A stretch of DNA of 44,933 nt from Pseudomonadota bacterium (GCA_023412745.1 JAEZBZ010000362.1:1-44933); one strand, 5' to 3'. Positions 24,161 through 33,748 are shown, counted from the stretch's first letter. The notes: generated from the sequence alone by a model not told the origin. Program-made: numbers and translations.

Positions 24161-25245
24161 AATTCGGCCTTGAACTCGCCCGCCCGCTGCTGCTGGCGTT
24201 TGAACCCGAGCGCGCCCACGAGATGACCTTGCGCGCGCTGGAAACCGGCGTCTATCCGCGCGGCGAGTCTGATGATCCGCGGTTGGCACTCGACCTCTGG
24301 GGCCTGCGTTTTCCCAACCCGATCGGCATCGCAGCCGGCTTCGATAAGGATGCGCGCGTGCCGGACGCCATCCTCGGGATCGGATTCGGGTTTGCGGAAG
24401 TCGGCAGCCTGACGCCGCTGCCGCAGGAGGGCAATCCGCGCCCGCGCGTGTTCCGGCTGATCAACGAGCGCGCTATCATCAACCGGCTTGGCTTCAACAA
24501 CGGCGGGCATGCGGCAGCGCTCGAGCGGCTGCGTCGGCGCGCGCAGAACGGCATCGTCGGTGTCAACGTCGGCGCCAACAAGGATGCAGCGGATCGCACC
24601 GCCGATTACGCACTCGGCATCGATGTTTTCTACGACGTCGCGAGCTATTTCACTGTCAACATCTCCTCGCCGAACACACCGGGCCTGCGCGATCTACAGG
24701 CCCCCGCGGCTCTCGACGCACTACTCAGCAAGGTGCTGGACGTGCGCGCCCGGAAGGTGGCTGCTGGCGCGCGCCAGGTGCCCATCGTGGTCAAGATTGC
24801 GCCGGATATCGCGGAGGATGATCTGGCTCCGGTAGTCGAGCGGCTGGTGGCGCATCGCGTTGACGGCATTGCGGTTTCCAACACGACACTGACCCGGCCG
24901 GGCCTCGACGCCAACGCGACCGCGCGCGAGACCGGCGGACTGTCGGGCCGTCCGCTATTTCATCGCTCCACAGTCGTACTGGCGCGCACATATGCCCTGA
25001 CCGGCGGCCAGATTCCGCTGATCGGCATCGGCGGCATCGACAGTCCGGAGACCGCGCTCGCCAAGATCGAAGCCGGCGCGACGCTGATCCAGCTTTATAC
25101 GGGTCTGGTGTATGAGGGCCCTGGTCTGATCCGCCGCATCAAGCAGAATCTGGCGCAGGCCGCAGCAAACGCCGGCGTGGCATCGATTTCCGCGCTGACC
25201 GGCAGCAAGGCACAGGACTGGGCCAGCCGCCCGCTCGATCCGTAA
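24154..25245 (+). CDS. pyrD: Dihydroorotate dehydrogenase (quinone), class 2
   Basis: A 363-residue membrane-associated flavoenzyme that oxidises dihydroorotate to orotate in pyrimidine synthesis, passing electrons to quinone. The FMN site shows AAGFDKDARV and GFAEVGSLTP; the class 2 catalytic region is FTVNISSPNTPGLR with its Ser base. An N-terminal amphipathic segment (LKFGLELARPLLLAFEPE) is the quinone-site helix of class 2. The GTG at 24154 is supported by AGGAG ten bases upstream and overlaps the DUF952 stop by seven bases, indicating translational coupling. Confidence 0.96.
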   Translation: MLKFGLELARPLLLAFEPERAHEMTLRALETGVYPRGESDDPRLALDLWGLRFPNPIGIAAGFDKDARVPDAILGIGFGFAEVGSLTPLPQEGNPRPRVFRLINERAIINRLGFNNGGHAAALERLRRRAQNGIVGVNVGANKDAADRTADYALGIDVFYDVASYFTVNISSPNTPGLRDLQAPAALDALLSKVLDVRARKVAAGARQVPIVVKIAPDIAEDDLAPVVERLVAHRVDGIAVSNTTLTRPGLDANATARETGGLSGRPLFHRSTVVLARTYALTGGQIPLIGIGGIDSPETALAKIEAGATLIQLYTGLVYEGPGLIRRIKQNLAQAAANAGVASISALTGSKAQDWASRPLDP

Positions 25246-25254
25246 GCTACACCC

Positions 25255-26619
25255 TCAGGCGGGTTCGGCCCTCGGAAACGAGGCGCGTTCGAGCGCGGGA
25301 TAGCGCGCCATCAACGTCAGTGCCCGCGCGACGTTGAACACGTGCATGGCCATCCAAAGGCCGTGGTTGCCGAACGGCGGTTCCAGCACCGCCCAGGCCG
25401 CAAAGAAGATGGCGAGGCTGACCGCCATCATGTTGCGCATGTCCGCCGTCCGCGTTGCGCCGATGAAGATGCCGTCGAGCTGAAAACACCAGACCCCGAT
25501 GATCGGCATCAGCGCGGCCCAAACGAGATAGGTGCGGGCGGCGTCACGAACCTCGGGGCTCGTGGTCATGAAATCGATGATCAGCGGGCCACTGAACCAG
25601 ATGCCAAGCGACATCACGATTCCGACGCCCGCGGCCCACACCGTCGAAATCCGCACCGCCTCCCGGAAACGGGCGATAGCGCGTGCGCCGATGGAGCGCC
25701 CGACCAGGCTTTCCGCCGCGAAGGCAAAGCCGTCGAGCAGGAAGATCGTGACCGCCGTCACCGACATCAGGACGGCGTTGGCGGCCAGCGTCGTATCGCC
25801 GGCCCGCGCACCCTGCGAGGTGAAGAACACTATGGCAGCCAATGCGCACAGCGTGCGGATCATGATGTCGACGTTGACGTTCATGGTCCGCTTCATGCGC
25901 ATCATATCGAGGACCTGGGTCAGGCTCACCGCAGCGCCCCTGCGCGTCAGTTCGAAAAAGGCCAGGGCGAAGCCGAGCAGCGCGCCTGACCACTCCGCGA
26001 TCAGCGCCGCACTGGCCACACCGGGCACCCCGAACTCGAACGCCATGACAAACAGAACGGCCAGCGCAATGTTGATAACATTAACGAAAATCTGGATGTA
26101 GAAGGCGAGATCGGCGCGTCCGAGGCCGATGAACCAGCCCAGCAGCGCGAAGTTCATCAGCCCCGCCGGCGCTGCCCAGATGCGAATGTCGAAGTAGGTT
26201 CGCGCGGCGCTTTCGACCTCCGCCGACGCGCCCATCACCGACAGCGCGCCAGCCGCGATCAGCGCCTGGAACACGATCATCGCTACGCCCGCCCCAACCG
26301 CGATGATCACCGCGCGATGCAGATTGGCCGCCACCTCAGGCCCGTCGGCCGCGCCGAGCGCCTGCGCCGTCAGCCCCGTCGTGCCCATCCGCAGGAAGCC
26401 GAAGGTCCAGTACAGGAAATTGAAGATGTTGGCGGCGACAGCGACCGCGCCGATCAGATGCGCCTGGCCGAGTTGGCCGATCACCACCGTGTCGGCAAAC
26501 CCGATCAGTGGCGTCGTAGCGTTCGACAGCATGATCGGCAGCGCGATGACCAGCACGTCGCGGTGGCCGATCCTGTGACTGCCCACCGGACCGCCGGGCT
26601 GCTCGGCCTGCCGCTGCAT
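25255..26619 (-). CDS. MATE family efflux transporter (DinF-like)
   Basis: A 454-residue inner-membrane protein with about twelve hydrophobic helices in two similar halves, typical of MATE transporters that export cationic compounds using H+ or Na+. Early signatures are VLVIALPIMLSNATTPLIG and ADTVVIGQLG; GTTGLTAQALGA follows, as in the DinF branch. The substrate is not readable. It converges on pyrD with nine bases between stops, and lies 29 bases downstream of the DUF6460-like gene on the same strand. Confidence 0.93.
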   Translation of the reverse strand: MQRQAEQPGGPVGSHRIGHRDVLVIALPIMLSNATTPLIGFADTVVIGQLGQAHLIGAVAVAANIFNFLYWTFGFLRMGTTGLTAQALGAADGPEVAANLHRAVIIAVGAGVAMIVFQALIAAGALSVMGASAEVESAARTYFDIRIWAAPAGLMNFALLGWFIGLGRADLAFYIQIFVNVINIALAVLFVMAFEFGVPGVASAALIAEWSGALLGFALAFFELTRRGAAVSLTQVLDMMRMKRTMNVNVDIMIRTLCALAAIVFFTSQGARAGDTTLAANAVLMSVTAVTIFLLDGFAFAAESLVGRSIGARAIARFREAVRISTVWAAGVGIVMSLGIWFSGPLIIDFMTTSPEVRDAARTYLVWAALMPIIGVWCFQLDGIFIGATRTADMRNMMAVSLAIFFAAWAVLEPPFGNHGLWMAMHVFNVARALTLMARYPALERASFPRAEPA

Positions 26620-26648
26620 TGCATCTATCTCTTTGATTCAGGTAGAAA

Positions 26649-26930
26649 TTACGACCGGCGATCGTCAGACCGGCGGCCCATGCCGAACAGCCGCGCGATG
26701 AACCAGATCGGAAACACGATGACCGCGCCGATCAGGAAGTACTGCGCTGCCCACTCGACTGCGCCGAAGCCCATGTCGTAGATGCGGCGCACTAGCAGAT
26801 CGATGTGATAGAAGATGTTGCCGGGCGTGATGCCCAGCGCCGACAGCACGACGCCGCCGACGATCGACAGCAGCACGACCCGGATGAAGACGCCGAACGG
26901 AATGCCGCCAAAGAACTGATCGCGATTCAT
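26649..26930 (-). CDS. Small two-helix membrane protein (DUF6460-like)
   Basis: A 93-residue protein with two hydrophobic helices (about 12-33 and 62-83) separated by a segment with ITPGNIFYHIDLLV and MGFGAVEWAAQYFLIGAV. This matches small Rhizobiales membrane proteins I recall as DUF6460. The function is unknown. The ATG at 26930 is chosen; the frame is open to 27170 but that stretch reads as random sequence. It is probably co-transcribed with the MATE gene. Confidence 0.72.
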   Translation of the reverse strand: MNRDQFFGGIPFGVFIRVVLLSIVGGVVLSALGITPGNIFYHIDLLVRRIYDMGFGAVEWAAQYFLIGAVIVFPIWFIARLFGMGRRSDDRRS

Positions 26931-27076
26931 GTCGGGCCTGTCCTGTGCTGACCTTTGCGCCGCAGTTGACGGCATTTCCTGCCGACGCTGCGAGCCTCTA
27001 GCATAGTTCGCAGTGCGACTGAACCCGGCCTGAACCGGGTCCGGTCGGACGCCGCGTACCCTGATTGCGGAACTGT

Positions 27077-29635
27077 ATGGCTGCAAGACGCGCAAAATCC
27101 CCCAAGGCTGCGACGACGGCGCACTCCGATACGCTGCTTCCGACCGCATTTGCGGATTGGTTCGCAACACGCAGCTGGAGACTGCGCGAACACCAGCGTG
27201 CCCTGCTGGAAAAAGTCGAGGCCCGGCGCTCCACGCTGCTGATCGCCCCGACAGGCGCGGGCAAGACGCTGGCCGGATTCCTGCCGAGCCTCGTCGAGCT
27301 GACCAAAGGCGCGCCGGAACGTCGCGGCGCCGGGCTGCACACGCTGTACATCTCGCCGCTAAAGGCGCTGGCCGTCGACATCGCCCGTAACCTGCTGACG
27401 CCGGTCGAGGAAATGGAGCTGCCGATCCGCATCGAGACGCGCACCGGCGACACCTCGGCGGCCAAGCGCCTGCGCCAGCGCACCAAGCCGCCAGACGTGC
27501 TGCTGACGACGCCGGAACAGATCGCTCTCCTGCTGAGCCACGACGACGCCCGCTATCTGTTCGCCGACCTGCGCGTTATCGTGCTGGACGAGTTGCATGC
27601 GCTGGTCGCTTCCAAGCGTGGCGATTTGCTGGCGCTGGATCTGGCGCGGCTCGGCACAATCGCCCCGGATGCCGTGCGCATCGGCCTGTCCGCCACCGTG
27701 GCGCGGCCGTCCGAACTACGCGCCTACCTCACGCCTCAACACGAGCCGCATCGCGCCATTCATCTCGCCGACCTCGTCGTCACCGCCGGCGGCGTGAAGC
27801 CGGATATCCACATTCTGGAAAGCGACACACCGCTGCCGTGGGCCGGGCATACGGCGCGCTACGCCATCGCCGACATCTACAAAGCCGTACGCGCGCATCG
27901 GCTGTCGCTGCTGTTCGTCAACACGCGCATGCAGGCCGAATTGCTGTTCCAGGAATTGTGGCAGGTCAACGACGACAACCTGCCGATTGCCCTGCATCAC
28001 GGATCGCTCGACGCCACCCAACGCCGCAAGGTGGAGGCCGCCATGGCCGCCGGAAAGCTGCGCGCGGTGGTCGCGACTTCGACACTCGATCTCGGTATCG
28101 ACTGGGGCGATGTCGATCTCGTCATCAATGTCGGCGCGCCGAAGGGCGCTAGCCGCCTGATCCAGCGCATTGGCCGCGCCAACCACCGGTTGGATGAGCC
28201 ATCGAAGGCGCTGCTGGTACCTTCGAACCGCTTTGAAGTCCTGGAATGCCGCGCGGCGCTCGATGCCGCCGAGGCTGGCGTGCAGGACGCGGTGCTGTCG
28301 CGCACCGGCGCGCTCGATGTGCTGGCCCAGCACGTCATGGGCACCGCCGTTGCCGGACCGTTCGCGCCAGATGCGCTGTATGCCGAGGTGCGCTCGGCGC
28401 AGCCGTACGCCGACCTCACCCGCCGAGACTTCCACCGCATCGTGGAGTTTGTTGCGACCGGCGGCTACGCGCTCAAATCCTACGAACAGTTTGCCCGCCT
28501 GAAGCCCACCGAGGACGGCAAGCTGCGGCTGACGCACCCGCGTTTTGCCCAGCAATACCGCATGAATGCGGGCACCATCGTCGAAAGCCCAATGCTCAAA
28601 GTGCGGCTGGTTGGCCGCAAGCGCATGCCCCTTCCCGGCCGCGCACGCACGCTGGTCGGCGGCCGCGTGCTGGGCGAGATCGACGAGGATTTCATCGGCG
28701 AACTGGCGATCGGCGATACCTTCGTGTTCGGCGGCGAGATCGTCCGCTTCGAGGGCCTGCGCGAAACCGACGCGTTCGTCTCGCGCGCCTTCGCCACTGA
28801 TCCAAAGATCCCGAGCTATCCCGGCGGCAAGTTTCCGCTATCCACGCACCTGGCATCGCGGGTACGCGCGATGCTGGCCGATCCGCGCGGCTGGTCGAGC
28901 CTGCCCGATCCCGTCGCCGAATGGCTGGCCCTGCAGCAGCGCCGCTCGGCCCTGCCATCCAAGGACGAAGTGCTAATCGAGACGTTTCCGCGCGGGGGCC
29001 GTCACTACCTCGTCGCCTACGCGTTCGAGGGCCGGTTGGCACATCAGACACTCGGCATGCTGCTGACGCGGCGGCTGCATCGCGCCCGCGCGCATCCGCT
29101 GGGGTTCGTCGCCAACGACTACGGCATCGCGGTTTGGACCGGCGCGGACCTGTCGGCCGGTATCGCAGCCGGCCACCTCGATCTCGATGCGCTGTTCGCG
29201 CAGGACATGCTGGGCGACGATCTCGAAGCCTGGCTTGCGGAATCCAACCTGATGAAGCGCACGTTCCGCCTGTGCGCCATCATCGCGGGGCTGATCGAAC
29301 GCCGGCATCCGGGAAAAGAGAAGACCGGGCGACAACTTAGCGTATCTTCGAACCTCATTTACGACGTACTACGCCAGTACGATCCCCAGCACGTGCTGCT
29401 GGAGGCCGCGTGGGCCGATGCGGCAACCGGCCTGTTGGATATTTCGCGACTGGGCGACTTCCTTCGCCGAATAAAAGGCCGAATCAGGCATCAATCGTTG
29501 TCCAGCGTATCGCCGCTGGCCGTGCCTATTCTGCTTGAGATCGGGCGCGAGGCTGTCCATGGCGCAGCACGTGAAGGCTTGTTGCGGGATGCAGCTGAGG
29601 ACCTGATCGCCGAAGCTATCCAGGAGAACGCTTAA
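27077..29635 (+). CDS. Ligase-associated DEXH-box helicase (Lhr family)
   Basis: An 852-residue superfamily 2 helicase of the Lhr type. Walker A is APTGAGKTLAGF (about 57-68), motif II is DELH, motif III GLSATVARP, and motif VI QRIGRANHR. The long C-terminal half holds the winged-helix and Lhr-specific regions (GRVLGEIDEDF, PSYPGGKFPLS). Together with PdeM directly downstream it belongs to the ligase-associated DNA damage response group. The ATG at 27077 fits the family; a start at 27065 is possible. The gene is abutted by pdeM with no spacer. Confidence 0.94.
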   Translation: MAARRAKSPKAATTAHSDTLLPTAFADWFATRSWRLREHQRALLEKVEARRSTLLIAPTGAGKTLAGFLPSLVELTKGAPERRGAGLHTLYISPLKALAVDIARNLLTPVEEMELPIRIETRTGDTSAAKRLRQRTKPPDVLLTTPEQIALLLSHDDARYLFADLRVIVLDELHALVASKRGDLLALDLARLGTIAPDAVRIGLSATVARPSELRAYLTPQHEPHRAIHLADLVVTAGGVKPDIHILESDTPLPWAGHTARYAIADIYKAVRAHRLSLLFVNTRMQAELLFQELWQVNDDNLPIALHHGSLDATQRRKVEAAMAAGKLRAVVATSTLDLGIDWGDVDLVINVGAPKGASRLIQRIGRANHRLDEPSKALLVPSNRFEVLECRAALDAAEAGVQDAVLSRTGALDVLAQHVMGTAVAGPFAPDALYAEVRSAQPYADLTRRDFHRIVEFVATGGYALKSYEQFARLKPTEDGKLRLTHPRFAQQYRMNAGTIVESPMLKVRLVGRKRMPLPGRARTLVGGRVLGEIDEDFIGELAIGDTFVFGGEIVRFEGLRETDAFVSRAFATDPKIPSYPGGKFPLSTHLASRVRAMLADPRGWSSLPDPVAEWLALQQRRSALPSKDEVLIETFPRGGRHYLVAYAFEGRLAHQTLGMLLTRRLHRARAHPLGFVANDYGIAVWTGADLSAGIAAGHLDLDALFAQDMLGDDLEAWLAESNLMKRTFRLCAIIAGLIERRHPGKEKTGRQLSVSSNLIYDVLRQYDPQHVLLEAAWADAATGLLDISRLGDFLRRIKGRIRHQSLSSVSPLAVPILLEIGREAVHGAAREGLLRDAAEDLIAEAIQENA

Positions 29636-30358
29636 ATGCTTGGGCTGAAGCCGGAGCGGTTCGATCTTCAGGATTTCAACACGCAACCGATTTCCATTTG
29701 CGGCAAGTCGTTCATCGCTGACCAGACCGGCGCCTTGTATTGGCCGGCCGAGAAGGCGCTGATCGTCGCCGACCTGCATCTCGAAAAGGGCTCGGCACAT
29801 GCCAGCCGCGGCATCATGCTGCCGCCCTACGACACGCGCGCCACGCTGATGAAGCTGGTCGAGGCGATCGACCGCCACAACGCCGATACCATCATAGCGC
29901 TTGGCGACAGCCTGCACGACTGCGCCGCCGCCGACCGTATCAATTCCGAAGATCTGGATATCCTCAAGATCATCCAGGAAGACCGGCGCTGGATCTGGGT
30001 GACAGGAAATCACGACCCAATCGTGCACTCCATCTTCGGCGGCGAGACGGCCGAGGAGATCGTGCTCGAAGGCATCACGTTGCGACATGAGCCGCGTTTC
30101 GGGCAGGTGACGCACGAAATTGCTGGCCACATGCACCCGGCCGCCCGCATCTCCATCTACGGAACAGCCCTGCGCCGGCGCTGCTTCGTCAGCAACGGAT
30201 TGCGGCTGGTCATGCCGGCGTTCGGCGCCTTCACCGGCGGGCTGAACGTGATGGACGACGCCTTCCAGCCACTGTTCAGCGATGACGGCCTCGCCGTCTG
30301 GATGCTGGGCGAGGAAGGGTTGTATCCGATCGCGACCCGCCTGCTCCGGCGCGACTGA
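29636..30358 (+). CDS. pdeM: Ligase-associated DNA damage response endonuclease PdeM
   Basis: A 240-residue metallophosphoesterase with intact ligands: DLHLEKG, GDSLHD, GNHD and GHMHP. These match PdeM, a Mn-dependent phosphodiesterase/endonuclease found beside Lhr-family helicases. The ATG directly follows the helicase stop codon, so translation is likely coupled. The partner DNA ligase and MBL-fold exonuclease that complete the four-gene set in other bacteria are not in this window. Confidence 0.92.
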   Translation: MLGLKPERFDLQDFNTQPISICGKSFIADQTGALYWPAEKALIVADLHLEKGSAHASRGIMLPPYDTRATLMKLVEAIDRHNADTIIALGDSLHDCAAADRINSEDLDILKIIQEDRRWIWVTGNHDPIVHSIFGGETAEEIVLEGITLRHEPRFGQVTHEIAGHMHPAARISIYGTALRRRCFVSNGLRLVMPAFGAFTGGLNVMDDAFQPLFSDDGLAVWMLGEEGLYPIATRLLRRD

Positions 30359-30469
30359 ACTGCCTGCAAACCGGGGCGAATGCGATGCAGCCCTCTGCCA
30401 GCTATTGATTTGCGCGGTGCGATCTGGTTCGTGTTGCGCCGAGATCGCTCGTGTCTGGAGGATACGCCC

Positions 30470-31717
30470 TTGGGTAGCACCATGACGCCTTCGCCGTTTA
30501 CCCCGGCGTCCCTGCCGGATGTTCCGGCCATCGACGGCGTGCGGATTGCCACCGCCGAGGCTGGCATCCGCTACAAGGGCCGCACCGATTTGCTGCTCGC
30601 CGTCCTCGATCCCGGCACAGTCGCAGCGGGTGTCACCACCCAGTCGAAGACCTGCTCGGCGCCAGTTCTGTGGTGCCGCGAACAGTTGAAGCACGGTCGC
30701 GCCCGCGCACTGGTGGTCAATTCCGGCAACGCCAATGCCTTCACCGGCCGCAAGGGTCACGAAGCCGTCGAGATCACCGTAGGAGCCGCGGCCAAGGCGG
30801 TCGGCAGCAATCCGGACGAGGTTTACGTCGCCTCCACGGGCGTCATCGGCGAACCGATGGACGCGACCAAATTCGTCGGCCTGCTCGCCGATCTGAGCAA
30901 ATCCGCGAAGCCGGATGCTTGGCACGCCGCCGCGCGCGCCATCATGACGACGGACACCTACCCGAAAATTGCCTTGCGCCGCGTGAAAATGGGCGACCAG
31001 GAGGTGACGGTGGCCGGCATCTGCAAAGGCTCCGGCATGATTGCGCCGGACATGGCGACCATGCTGTGCTTCATGTTCACCGACGCGGCAATCAGCCAAC
31101 CGGTGCTGCAACGCCTCGTCGCCGACGCCGCCGACAGGACCTTCAACTGCACCACCGTCGACGGCGACACCTCGACCAGCGATACCGTGCTGCTGTTCGC
31201 CACCGGCAAGGCCGCCGAACGTGGCGCGCCGGTCATCCATGATATCGCCGATCCAGCCCTCGCCCCGTTTGCTGAGGCGCTGGCGGACGTGATGCATGAT
31301 CTGGCGATCAGCGTGATCAAGGACGGCGAAGGCCTGACCAAGTTCGTCACCATGGAGGTGCTCGGCGCCGAGAACGACCGTGCGGCACGGCGCATCGCGT
31401 TCACGCTGGCCAACTCGCCGATCCTGAAAACGGCGATTGCTGGCGAGGATCCGAACTGGGGTCGTGTGGTCATGGCCGTCGGCAAGTCCGGCGAGGCCGC
31501 CGACCGCGACCGGCTGGCGATCTGGTTCGGCCCGCATCTCGTCGCTCGCGAAGGCGAACGCGCGCCGAATTATTCGGAGGCTGTCGCCGCCAAGTACATG
31601 AAGAACCGAGAAATCGTCATCCGCGTCGATGTCGGGATCGGTTCCGGCAAGGCTACCGTGTGGACCTGCGACCTGACGCACGGCTACGTCTCGATCAACG
31701 CCGACTATCGAAGCTAG
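30470..31717 (+). CDS. argJ: Bifunctional glutamate N-acetyltransferase / amino-acid acetyltransferase
   Basis: A 415-residue ArgJ, which recycles the acetyl group between acetylornithine and glutamate in arginine synthesis. It self-cleaves in KGSGMIAPDMATML before T197, which becomes the nucleophile. The oxyanion-type segment STGVIGEPM and the late EDPNWGRVV are standard. The start is decided by GGAGG (30457-30461), eight bases before a TTG at 30470; the ATG at 30482 is 20 bases away and less likely. It is about 110 bases downstream of pdeM and followed closely by the Nudix gene. Confidence 0.95.
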   Translation: MGSTMTPSPFTPASLPDVPAIDGVRIATAEAGIRYKGRTDLLLAVLDPGTVAAGVTTQSKTCSAPVLWCREQLKHGRARALVVNSGNANAFTGRKGHEAVEITVGAAAKAVGSNPDEVYVASTGVIGEPMDATKFVGLLADLSKSAKPDAWHAAARAIMTTDTYPKIALRRVKMGDQEVTVAGICKGSGMIAPDMATMLCFMFTDAAISQPVLQRLVADAADRTFNCTTVDGDTSTSDTVLLFATGKAAERGAPVIHDIADPALAPFAEALADVMHDLAISVIKDGEGLTKFVTMEVLGAENDRAARRIAFTLANSPILKTAIAGEDPNWGRVVMAVGKSGEAADRDRLAIWFGPHLVAREGERAPNYSEAVAAKYMKNREIVIRVDVGIGSGKATVWTCDLTHGYVSINADYRS

Positions 31718-31746
31718 GGAGCCGTCCACTGTCCTCGGCCAAGCCC

Positions 31747-32142
31747 ATGCTCCTGGTCGCCGCAGCTGCGATCGTGGACACCGACCGGCGGGTACTGATC
31801 ACACAGCGGCCGCCGGGAAAGCCGATGGCTGGCCTGTGGGAGTTCCCGGGTGGCAAGGTGCATGCCGGGGAGACGCCGGAGGCCGCACTGATCCGCGAGC
31901 TGTTCGAGGAACTAGGCATCGACGTGTGCCCGACCTGCCTGTCGCCGCTGACTTTCGCCAGCCACGGCTATGACGACTTCCACCTGCTGATGCCGGTATT
32001 CCAGATCCGCACCTGGGACGGCGTCATCACGCCGAGAGAAGGCCAGCAGATGAAGTGGGTGCGCACCAATCGCCTCGCCGAGTACCCGATGCCAGCCGCG
32101 GACGTTCCGCTTATTCCGATGCTGCGCGACCTGATCGGCTGA
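31747..32142 (+). CDS. mutT: MutT-like Nudix hydrolase (8-oxo-dGTP diphosphatase type)
   Basis: A Nudix hydrolase of about 131 residues that removes oxidised nucleoside triphosphates. The Nudix box spans GGKVHAGETPEAAL and RELFEELGI, with all catalytic Glu present. ITQRPPGKPMAGLWEFPGG is typical of MutT. The start is uncertain: ATG 31747 matches the family N-terminus (MLLVAAAAIV) but has no clear ribosome binding site, while AGGGAG at 31716-31721 sits seven bases before a CTG at 31729. Placement after argJ is common in Rhizobiales. Confidence 0.9.
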   Translation: MLLVAAAAIVDTDRRVLITQRPPGKPMAGLWEFPGGKVHAGETPEAALIRELFEELGIDVCPTCLSPLTFASHGYDDFHLLMPVFQIRTWDGVITPREGQQMKWVRTNRLAEYPMPAADVPLIPMLRDLIG

Positions 32143-32152
32143 CCACAGCGCC

Positions 32153-33013
32153 TCAAGCGCACGGCGCACCAGGCGGCAGCGATGATGCCTTCCGCGTCGC
32201 GAACTCGCCCGCCCGCAGCCGGTCGATCCAACTGGAAATCGCCTCGAACTGACCGTTGAGATGATGATCGTTGTGGCCCGCCCGCGGCAGCGGCAGGAAC
32301 TCCTTTGGCTCCGGCGCGGCCTTGAACACCGCTTCCCCCATCTCGAACGGCACCACGCGGTCGCGCTGTCCATGCACGACCAGCAGCGGCGCGTGTATCC
32401 CGCCAATGCAGCCGAGTTGTTCGTAGCGGTCTTGTATCAGGTAGCGCACCGGCAGAAACGGATAGCGCGACTGGCCGACTTCCGCGATCGAGGTGTAAGG
32501 CGATTCCAGGATGATGCCACCGACCGGCACCTGTGTTGCCAGCCTCGTCGCGATGCCGCTACCTAGTGATTCGCCATAGAGAATGATATCGGCCGGCGCC
32601 ACGCCATCCGCGATGAGCCTGTCGTAAGCGAGGCGGGCGTCGGCGAAGTTAGCCTTCTCGCTCGGACTGCCCAAAGAGCCGCTGTATCCGCGATACGTCA
32701 TCATCAGCATGCCGCGGCCGCGCTGCAGATAGCGGCGCATGCGATCCGAACGCGCCGCCAGATTGCCGCCGTTGCCGTGGAAATACAGCAGCGTTGGCTG
32801 GCCCGGCCGCGCGCGCCCGTACCAGGCGAGAACGCGCGCGCCATCCGGCGCGTCGAGCGTCAGCTCCTCGACACCCTCAAGCCCGATATCGTGCGGCAGG
32901 ACGTGTATCGTGGACGGAAAGTAGGTCAGCTTGCGCTGCACCATGAAAGCAACCGCGATGATGATCGCGTAGACGAGTGCACAAATCAGAATGATCTTCG
33001 TAGCAGTCGCCAT
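32153..33013 (-). CDS. Membrane-anchored alpha/beta hydrolase (BEM46-like)
   Basis: A 286-residue protein with one N-terminal transmembrane helix (about 5-25) and an alpha/beta-hydrolase domain. The oxyanion HGNGGN is near 79, the nucleophile Ser is in GESLGSG (about 147-153), the acid Asp in HGQRDRVVP, and the His in AGHNDHH. This pattern fits the BEM46/ABHD13-like group of serine hydrolases. The substrate is unknown; likely an ester or thioester at the membrane. It lies 45 bases downstream of an unrecognised membrane protein on the same strand. Confidence 0.88.
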   Translation of the reverse strand: MATATKIILICALVYAIIIAVAFMVQRKLTYFPSTIHVLPHDIGLEGVEELTLDAPDGARVLAWYGRARPGQPTLLYFHGNGGNLAARSDRMRRYLQRGRGMLMMTYRGYSGSLGSPSEKANFADARLAYDRLIADGVAPADIILYGESLGSGIATRLATQVPVGGIILESPYTSIAEVGQSRYPFLPVRYLIQDRYEQLGCIGGIHAPLLVVHGQRDRVVPFEMGEAVFKAAPEPKEFLPLPRAGHNDHHLNGQFEAISSWIDRLRAGEFATRKASSLPPGAPCA

Positions 33014-33058
33014 CAGCTCCTTCCGGGACGGCTCGGCGTCATCGTCGTACGATTACGC

Positions 33059-33748
33059 TCAGCGCGGGATACCTTCATCGTTGTGTGCGTCTTGGCTGTT
33101 CCGCACAATCCGCCAATGGAGGAACGCGGAGAACACAAAGAACATATAGCCGTTGAGCTCGACCAACTCTTCCCAGAATTGCTTGCCATGCCATCCGACA
33201 ATCCGTCGGTCGATGTAGACGCTGACCATCAGTAGCGCGCCGGCGATGAAAAGCGGCAATGCTGTCGGCTTTATGGCCATGCGCAGCAAGTCGAGCCACT
33301 GGCGCCAGTTGCGCGTTAGATAATAGAGGATCGGCAGCGTCATCGCGATCAGCAGGATTTCCTGCAGGCCATTGTGTGACAGCCACTGGAACCACTCCGG
33401 TCCGCCCAATGTCTTCACGTCCAGTTCGCGCACGAACATCGCTGCGGCGAGCATCGTCAGCGCACAAGCTGCCGTTTTTTCCGCACCGCGCCCGTTGCGC
33501 CAGCCGAGCCAGAACAACACAAATGCCAGCGCGATGAACACGAGTTGGCTCTGTTCGATGATGCCGTGCTCTTTGCCAAGAAGTTCGCCCATGCCTCTCC
33601 GCCAAGCCTCGATGAAGCCAAAATCGATCAGCGCAAACGTGACGAGAAAAGCCAAAACACTGAATGCGCTAATGATGGAAACGTGAGATCGGGAGCCCTG
33701 GGCAGCCAGCTCAAACGCCGCCGGTTCAAGCCGATCCTGTTCCGCCAT
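33059..33748 (-). CDS. Unrecognised six-helix membrane protein
   Basis: A 229-residue protein I do not recognise. Six hydrophobic helices are visible (about 23-46, 62-83, 93-108, 124-143, 162-180, 197-215). Conserved-looking polar patches sit at helix edges: GIIEQSQL, FVRELDVKTLGG, and KQFWEELVELNGY, a pattern of paired acidic residues that may bind a metal or cation (inference). The ATG at 33748 is chosen because AGGG lies seven bases upstream; a GTG at 33811 is possible. It is likely in an operon with the alpha/beta hydrolase. Confidence 0.7.
   Translation of the reverse strand: MAEQDRLEPAAFELAAQGSRSHVSIISAFSVLAFLVTFALIDFGFIEAWRRGMGELLGKEHGIIEQSQLVFIALAFVLFWLGWRNGRGAEKTAACALTMLAAAMFVRELDVKTLGGPEWFQWLSHNGLQEILLIAMTLPILYYLTRNWRQWLDLLRMAIKPTALPLFIAGALLMVSVYIDRRIVGWHGKQFWEELVELNGYMFFVFSAFLHWRIVRNSQDAHNDEGIPR

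Noticed and set aside
27001..27076. LexA/SOS box upstream of the Lhr-type helicase
   Set aside because: GTTC and GAAC occur near 27005-27025, but as an inverted pair with eleven bases between rather than the alphaproteobacterial direct repeat GTTC-N7-GTTC.
29369..31729. A 786-codon open frame on the minus strand opposite the helicase end, pdeM and argJ
   Set aside because: It overlaps three well-supported genes, its translation is low-complexity and rich in His/Arg/Gly/Asp as expected for an antisense frame in high-GC DNA, and it has no recognisable domain.
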